From Chloroflexota bacterium (GTDB lineage Bacteria; Chloroflexota; Dormibacteria; Dormibacterales; Dormibacteraceae), in NCBI GenBank assembly GCA_005880525.1, contig VBFW01000063.1, forward strand, positions 1 through 10,752: a stretch of DNA of 10,752 nucleotides, in the 5' to 3' direction. Below, piece by piece: positions 6,797 to 10,752 of the stretch (positions are counted from its first letter, which is position 1; the number at the start of each line of letters is the position of its first letter). The translations under genes were made by a program, and so were the position numbers. The notes beneath the pieces are model-generated. The model ran no database searches. It was not told the origin of the DNA and saw nothing but the letters and a program-made list of their open reading frames with translations.

Positions 6797-6816
6797 CCAA
6801 TTAAACACTTGATTGG
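6797..6816. promoter_or_regulatory. Imperfect operator at the TetR gene start
   Basis: CCAATTAA and TTGATTGG form an imperfect palindrome around a four-base centre (ACAC), ending six bases upstream of the TetR ATG. It resembles the oxidoreductase-side sites (CAATCA/TGATTG halves) and overlaps a possible TTTAAT -10 box, fitting negative autoregulation. Confidence 0.55.
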
Positions 6817-6863
6817 TAAGGAGCCCGCGGGTACTGCGAACGAGGCTGTTGTTCTCTTGGGTG

Positions 6864-7028
6864 ATGAGACTCCGCATCTTTCGCCTGCTCACGGCAGTCG
6901 GCCTTGGCGCCGCAGCCGCGTACCTGCTCGACCCCGAGTCCGGGGAGAAGCGGCGCAAGGACCTGCGCAAGGGCATCCAAAAGGCGAAGAAGATGGGCCG
7001 CAAGGCCCGCATCGAGGCTGGCCTCTAG
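6864..7028 (+). CDS. Small YtxH-like membrane-anchored basic protein
   Basis: A 54-residue protein. A short hydrophobic segment (IFRLLTAVGLGAAAAYLL, about residues 4-21) is followed by DPESGEKRRKDLRKG and a lysine/arginine-rich tail. This is the layout of YtxH-like small envelope proteins: one membrane helix, a D/P-x-S-G turn, then a basic helix. The function of such proteins is not established. ATG at 6864 is preferred, with GTG immediately before it as alternative; the Shine-Dalgarno site is weak. It diverges from the TetR gene, and its promoter region overlaps the operator at 6797-6816, so it may share that control. It is followed 88 bases later by the general-stress-like gene on the same strand. 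Confidence 0.65.
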   Translation: MRLRIFRLLTAVGLGAAAAYLLDPESGEKRRKDLRKGIQKAKKMGRKARIEAGL

Positions 7029-7043
7029 CCGCCAGGGCCTTCG

Positions 7044-7057
7044 CGGGTGTTCACCCG
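7044..7057. other. Short GC-rich palindrome between the two small membrane-protein genes
   Basis: CGGGTG and CACCCG surround TT, making a perfect 14-base palindrome in the 88-base gap after the YtxH-like gene. Without a T-run it is not a clear terminator; an operator or a weak attenuator hairpin is possible. Confidence 0.25.
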
Positions 7058-7116
7058 ATCGTGCCGCGCCGGCCGCCGGGCGGTACGGCCGTCCCGCCAC
7101 GCGTTTCTAGCTTGAG

Positions 7117-7617
7117 ATGGCGCAAACAACAGTCCTCGCACTGTTCAAGGACAAGCGTGATGCCGAGGCCGCGGTCCGCGCGCTGAAGTCGGCACGCTTC
7201 GACTCGGCACGCCTCGGCGTCGTCGACCCTGGGAAGGCGCATGTGCAGGAGTTCGGCAAGATGGCTGTGGCGGGCGTGGGGGCGGGCACCGCCGTCTGTG
7301 GGGTGCTGGGCGTGGGGCTCGGCATCGCCGTGGCGGGAGTGCTGCCCGGCACGCATGCCTGGCTGTCCGGCGGGTGGTTCGTGCCGTTCATGTTCGGACT
7401 CACCGCCGCGGCCACGGGCGCGCTCGCAGGCATGCTGATCAGCCAGTCGGTCTCGAGGCAGAACGCGCTGTACTACGAGGAAGAGGTCGAAGCCGGACGC
7501 ACGCTGGTCACCGTCAGGTCCGAGGCCGGCCAGGCGGAAACCGCGCGCAGCATCCTTCTCCAGGAAGGCGCGTTCGAAGCTTCGCCGATCGACGCCCCAA
7601 TCCAGAAGGCTAGCTAA
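7117..7617 (+). CDS. General-stress-protein-like (YflT/DUF1269-type) membrane protein
   Basis: A 166-residue protein. The N-terminus TVLALFKDKRDAEAAVRALK and the following ARFDSARLGVV form a small beta-alpha-beta unit like that of YflT/GspM stress proteins. Two glycine-rich hydrophobic segments follow (about 49-77, with repeated GxG spacing as in glycine-zipper proteins, and about 86-111). A second soluble unit, YYEEEVEAGRTLVTVRSE followed by ETARSILLQEGAF (about 119-153), mirrors the first. It therefore appears to be a hairpin membrane protein with both soluble ends on the same side. Its biochemical role is unknown; a part in envelope stress is inference from the family and from the YtxH-like neighbour. 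The start is ATG 7117, with only a weak GAG upstream. Confidence 0.75.
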   Translation: MAQTTVLALFKDKRDAEAAVRALKSARFDSARLGVVDPGKAHVQEFGKMAVAGVGAGTAVCGVLGVGLGIAVAGVLPGTHAWLSGGWFVPFMFGLTAAATGALAGMLISQSVSRQNALYYEEEVEAGRTLVTVRSEAGQAETARSILLQEGAFEASPIDAPIQKAS

Positions 7618-7629
7618 GCCCACTTCGCC

Positions 7630-7653
7630 GCGGCCCACCATATGCTGGGCCGC
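7630..7653 (+). promoter_or_regulatory. Hairpin with the start codon in its loop
   Basis: GCGGCCCA (7630-7637) pairs perfectly with TGGGCCGC (7646-7653). The eight-base loop CCATATGC contains the ATG at 7642, and a second in-frame ATG (7654) follows the stem directly. It could limit translation initiation, or be the remains of a terminator for the gene ending at 7617; there is no T-run. Confidence 0.4.
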
Positions 7654-8493
7654 ATGTTGTCGCGCGCAGGCGCTGTGGGTGTGGCATGCGTGCTGCTGGC
7701 GGCGCAAGTTGTCTCCGTCAGCGCTGACGCATTGACCTCCGACTTGATCCCGGGGCCGCCGGACGGTTCATGGCAGGTCTACGCGGAGGGCACGGGCGCG
7801 AAGACCAAGGACGACATCTATGGCAGCAAGGCCAGCACCGTTTCGGGTTTCGTCGACGCTTACGACAAGTCCTGGTCGAATGATCCGGCTCAAGGCCTGG
7901 TCGACCGGCTCGAGCGGTTCTCCTCGGTCTTCTGGGCATCGGTCAGGCTGAGCGAGTCCCGGACCGCGGCCCGCGACAACAAGAGTCACAGCTCCTTCAA
8001 GGTCGTCTCCGGGCTCGGGAGCTCCGCGTACGAGGTGACCGACCCCGCCGACAGCCAGGGATACCTGTCCGACACGATCGTGATGACACAGGGCGATTAC
8101 GTCTCGGTCGTCGCCATCGCGGCCAAGTCGGAGCCGGACCACGCCACGCTGCTGGACCAGGCGCACCGGCAGGTGGCGATGATCCCCGTTCCGAAAGCCG
8201 AGTACAACGCGATCGGCCAGGGAATCGTGTCGGGCATGGTGTGGGTCGCCATCGGGGCGGGGGTGCTGACGATGATCCTGGCCGCGATCGTGATCATCGT
8301 CGTGCTGCGAAGGCGGCGTCCGACGCTGCAGCCGGCGCTTGCGCCGGTGAGCCTTTCGCCTGACAAGCGCTACTGGTGGGACGGCACGTCCTGGCAGGAC
8401 ACGTCCGCGCGGATGCCGCCCGGCGTGCCGCTGTCACCGGACGGCGCCCAGTGGTGGGACGGCGTCTCCTGGAGGCCCCGCCCACCGGGCTGA
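7642..8493 (+). CDS. Exported single-TM protein with two C-terminal WWDG-x-SW repeats
   Basis: A 283-residue protein of unrecognised function. Residues 1-29 are a signal peptide or first membrane helix (VACVLLAAQVVSVSADA). About 30-195 is an extracytoplasmic domain containing FKVVSGLGSSAYEVTDPADS and DYVSVVAIAAKS, which I cannot assign. About 197-222 is a membrane helix stopped by RRRR, which places the C-terminus in the cytoplasm. The tail has two 14-residue repeats 26 apart, LSPDKRYWWDGTSW (238-251) and LSPDGAQWWDGVSW (264-277). They resemble the short tryptophan-rich repeats (DUF2510-like) at the ends of membrane proteins in actinomycetes and relatives. Both ATG 7642 and ATG 7654 are possible starts. 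The gene ends seven bases from the convergent ABC permease stop. A signal-sensing or scaffold role is only a guess. Confidence 0.75.
   Translation: MLGRMLSRAGAVGVACVLLAAQVVSVSADALTSDLIPGPPDGSWQVYAEGTGAKTKDDIYGSKASTVSGFVDAYDKSWSNDPAQGLVDRLERFSSVFWASVRLSESRTAARDNKSHSSFKVVSGLGSSAYEVTDPADSQGYLSDTIVMTQGDYVSVVAIAAKSEPDHATLLDQAHRQVAMIPVPKAEYNAIGQGIVSGMVWVAIGAGVLTMILAAIVIIVVLRRRRPTLQPALAPVSLSPDKRYWWDGTSWQDTSARMPPGVPLSPDGAQWWDGVSWRPRPPG
8353..8472 (+). repeat. Two WWDG-x-SW protein repeats
   Basis: Two in-frame units, LSPDKRYWWDGTSW and LSPDGAQWWDGVSW, are separated by a 12-residue proline/glycine linker. The cores share LSPD, WWDG and SW, while the bases between are diverged, so this is an old protein-level duplication. 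Confidence 0.7.
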
Positions 8494-8499
8494 CGCCGG

Positions 8500-10155
8500 C
8501 TACACCCCGATGTCCTTGCGCGCGAATCGCAAGGAGCCGAGCGCCAGGGCGACGGCGCCGACGCCGACCACGACCGCCAGGTTCGCCAGCTCCACACCGT
8601 GAAGAAGCGGCGTCCCGTAGTAGTAGAAGGGCGAGAGGCGCAGCGTGGCGTCGGGCCACTTGAGGTCGGGCCCGATGAAGCTGATGAAGAACCAGGCCGC
8701 CAGCAGGAAGCTCAGAAGGCCGGTGTCGGCTGCTGTGCGCAGCCAGCCCGCGGCGAGGTAGCCGACGGCTGCGATCAGCAGGCCGAGCGGGATCATGCCC
8801 AGCGTGGCCGCGGCAAGGTTGCCGCCATCCAGGGCCACCCCTCCGATGGCCGCGGCGACAGCCGCGGTCGCAAGCGTCACAACCCCGACGATGACCGTGG
8901 CGGTGGCAAGCGCGGCGAAGCGGCCGAGGAGCACAGCGTGCCGCGACTGCGGGGTCGAAAGCACTATCTCCAGCCGGCCCTCGTCCTCGTCCGCCGACCA
9001 GCGGTTGACCTGCGTGACCGCGAACGCCATGAGGAGCACCGGCATGAGCTCGAACATAGCCCCGAGGAGTAGCCCGTTCAGCCCGGTGGAGCTGCCACCG
9101 CCGATGTTCTTCAAGACGTCGATTGCCGGCGAGCCCTGAGCGCCCGCCAGCAGTGCGTTCATCTTGTCCGCGAGCTGGTGGACCGCAACGATCATCCACG
9201 CCGCAAAGGCAGCGAAACCGAGCGTCCACCAGAATGTCGGGACGGCGATCATGCCCAAGCTGCGCATGTAGACCGATCGCAGCGACCAGTCGCTGACCGG
9301 CAGCGACCTGCTCGGTGCAGCGGGACGCGCGATGCGATCCAACCAGGGGATCTTCACCACGTCACCGACGTCCCTGCGCACAAACAACCAGATCCCGGCT
9401 GCGGTGAGGAGAATCGCGATCGCGAGCATCCCGAGCATCCCGCCGGCGCTGGTGCCGTACCCGGTGATCAGGGCCTTGCTGAGGTTGTAGTAATAGATCG
9501 GCGACAGACGCGAAAACCACTCGGTGCCGGGGATGACCCGGTGCACCATGTCGACGACGATGAACACGACGAGCAGGGCTCCGGTGGCCCCCGCGGCGGG
9601 CCCGCGCTCGTGGGTGAACTGCGAGATCAGCAGCGCGACGCCGCCGAAGACCATGCAGATGAGCGCCAGGTCGAGCCCCCACATCAGGCCGTCGGCCAAT
9701 GTGAAGTCACCCTTGAACGCGAGTCCGCCGAGGTAGGTGATCAGTCCTGAGATCAGACCGATGACGAGCAGCGCGCTCCACATCGCGCCGACCTTCTGGA
9801 GCGCGATGCTCAACCGCGTGCGAGGCGCCGAAAGCAGAACGTCCAGCGAGCCCCGATCCTCTTCACCACGCAGCATCCGGCTCGCGGCCAGAAGTGGCCA
9901 TATGCATGCGATGAACACGAAGACGCCGATCTTGAAGGTGGCGTACCCACCGACGGTGTCTGCCTTGACTGGATCGGCGTTCCACGCAAACTGCGCGGCA
10001 ATGCTCGCGAGCGCCGCGTGCTGCGCGGGTGTGCTGATGAGCGCGGCGACGCTGGCCATTGGCGAAACGATGGTGAGGCCCATGCCGACGCCCCAGCCGA
10101 TGATGGCGATGCGGTAGTCGCGAAGCGTCTTCAGAAAGACGTTCCTAAACCACAT
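8500..10155 (-). CDS. ABC-2 type exporter permease, tandem-duplicated
   Basis: A 551-residue integral membrane protein with about a dozen hydrophobic segments, twice the usual ABC-2 permease size. Two halves repeat the same landmarks about 290 residues apart. GEEDRGSLDVLLSAPRTR (97-114) matches ADEDEGRLEIVLSTPQSR (388-405), and LSPIYYYN (217-224) matches LSPFYYYG (507-514). RRDVG (260-264) matches ARKDIG (545-550), each closing a half. One polypeptide would thus supply both membrane halves for an ATPase dimer, as in polyketide or drug exporters with fused permeases. The exported substrate is unknown. ATG 10155 is chosen because AAGGAGGT sits eight bases upstream within the ATPase gene. The permease start overlaps the ATPase stop by 11 bases, so the two are translationally coupled. 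Confidence 0.9.
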   Translation of the reverse strand: MWFRNVFLKTLRDYRIAIIGWGVGMGLTIVSPMASVAALISTPAQHAALASIAAQFAWNADPVKADTVGGYATFKIGVFVFIACIWPLLAASRMLRGEEDRGSLDVLLSAPRTRLSIALQKVGAMWSALLVIGLISGLITYLGGLAFKGDFTLADGLMWGLDLALICMVFGGVALLISQFTHERGPAAGATGALLVVFIVVDMVHRVIPGTEWFSRLSPIYYYNLSKALITGYGTSAGGMLGMLAIAILLTAAGIWLFVRRDVGDVVKIPWLDRIARPAAPSRSLPVSDWSLRSVYMRSLGMIAVPTFWWTLGFAAFAAWMIVAVHQLADKMNALLAGAQGSPAIDVLKNIGGGSSTGLNGLLLGAMFELMPVLLMAFAVTQVNRWSADEDEGRLEIVLSTPQSRHAVLLGRFAALATATVIVGVVTLATAAVAAAIGGVALDGGNLAAATLGMIPLGLLIAAVGYLAAGWLRTAADTGLLSFLLAAWFFISFIGPDLKWPDATLRLSPFYYYGTPLLHGVELANLAVVVGVGAVALALGSLRFARKDIGV

Positions 10156-10752
10156 TGGCTGCGACCTCCTTGGCCGGCCGGCCGTCGCGCTCGTAGTAGC
10201 GGAGGAACACGTCCTCCAGGCTCGGCTCGTAGCTGGTAAGCGAGATGACCGGGTAGCGGGCCGCGGCCTTGATGACCGCGTCCGCGGAACCCTGCATGGC
10301 GAGCCGCACCGCGCGGCCGTCGCTCAGCCTCTCGACGTCGGTCACGCCTTCGAGCTGCGGGAATGCTTCCACCGGCACCGGCTCCGCGAATGTGATGGTT
10401 ATCTCGTAGTGCTTGATGTCCCTCAGGTCGTGTACCCCGCCGACCTTCACGAGCCTCCCCTCGCGGATGATCCCGACGCGCGTGCAGGTCTTCTCCACCT
10501 CGCTGAGAACGTGCGAGGAAAGGAACACGGTGCATCCCTCGTCGCGCGCCTCGCGGACCATGCCGTCGAACTCCTGCTGGTTGAGCGGGTCGAGGCCGCT
10601 CGTCGGCTCGTCGAGGATGAGAACACGGGGCTTGTGCATGAAGGCCTGGATCAGCACGACCTTGCGCTTGTTGCCAGTCGAGTACTGGCGGAACTTGCGG
10701 CCGGTGTCGAGGTCGAGCCGCTGCACGAGATGCTTCAGGTGCTTCTGGTCGA
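10145..10752 (-). CDS. ABC transporter ATP-binding protein, 5' end outside the window
   Basis: The visible 201 residues are the C-terminal part of an ABC ATPase; the Walker A region lies beyond the window edge. Seen in order are the signature motif YSTGNKRKV (about 23-31 from the edge; this subclass uses STGN in place of LSGG), Walker B VLILDEP with the D-loop SGLD, and the H-loop SSHVLSE. A C-terminal extension, with EPVPVEAFPQLEGV and the closing LEDVFLRYYERDG, is typical of ATPases paired with ABC-2 permeases. The reading frame is open to the edge at 10752. It ends at TAG 10145-10147, inside the permease start region, and its final KEV codons carry the permease ribosome site. It energises the permease at the inner face of the membrane. 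Confidence 0.92.
   Translation of the reverse strand, partial: DQKHLKHLVQRLDLDTGRKFRQYSTGNKRKVVLIQAFMHKPRVLILDEPTSGLDPLNQQEFDGMVREARDEGCTVFLSSHVLSEVEKTCTRVGIIREGRLVKVGGVHDLRDIKHYEITITFAEPVPVEAFPQLEGVTDVERLSDGRAVRLAMQGSADAVIKAAARYPVISLTSYEPSLEDVFLRYYERDGRPAKEVAANVV

Noticed and set aside
7085..7092. ACGGCCGT palindrome upstream of the general-stress-like gene
   Set aside because: An eight-base GC palindrome is expected often by chance at this base composition.
8294..9229. Arginine- and glycine-rich open frame on the minus strand across the WWDG gene and the permease
   Set aside because: It overlaps two well-supported genes and has the low-complexity composition of an out-of-frame translation.
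1..10752. CRISPR array, tRNA, rRNA, insertion sequence, attachment site or phage-defence cluster
   Set aside because: No spaced direct repeats, cloverleaf-like sequences, transposase motifs or defence-gene families were recognised anywhere in the window.

Overview
The window is high-GC bacterial chromosome with short intergenic gaps, several GTG/TTG starts, operons joined by overlapping start and stop codons, a deazaflavin (F420)-type oxidoreductase and a membrane protein with WWDG-x-SW repeats. This suggests a soil actinomycete-like or Chloroflexota/Dormibacterota-like organism. That placement is inference; there is no rRNA or other marker gene here. No tRNA, rRNA, CRISPR array or insertion sequence was seen, and no stretch over 300 bases lacks a gene.

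Layout. (1) 76-756 (+): a class I SAM methyltransferase, with a 9-bp hairpin just upstream. (2) 784-2180 (-): a three-gene operon whose first gene is a gutted amidohydrolase, followed by an intact MmcQ/YjbR protein and an intact GNAT acetyltransferase coupled by an ATGA overlap. (3) 2216-2728 (+): a DinB-fold protein, converging on a PLP threonine/serine dehydratase (2725-3705, -) so closely that one CTAG holds both stop codons. (4) 3805-5768 (+): a secreted alkaline-phosphatase-superfamily hydrolase with a one-base frameshift and a three-heptad tail, closed by a strong intrinsic terminator. (5) 5817-6791 (-): a TetR regulator with an internal deletion, followed by a DUF385-type deazaflavin oxidoreductase, with TGATTGAC/GTCAATCA operator-like sites before both genes. 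(6) 6864-8493 (+): two small membrane/stress proteins and a signal-peptide, single-TM protein ending in two WWDG repeats. (7) 8500-10752 (-): a two-gene ABC exporter, ATPase (cut by the window edge) then an internally duplicated permease.

The genes look like a string of small independent units (modification enzymes, catabolism, redox, envelope stress, export) rather than one pathway. The most notable signal is that three of the fourteen genes are broken in ways readable from the sequence: two by large internal deletions that also change frame, one by a single-base indel. Either this is a decaying accessory stretch or the assembly has errors. I found no convincing evidence of a new multi-gene system. 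The best leads are the operator cluster around the damaged TetR and the phosphoesterase with its heptad tail.
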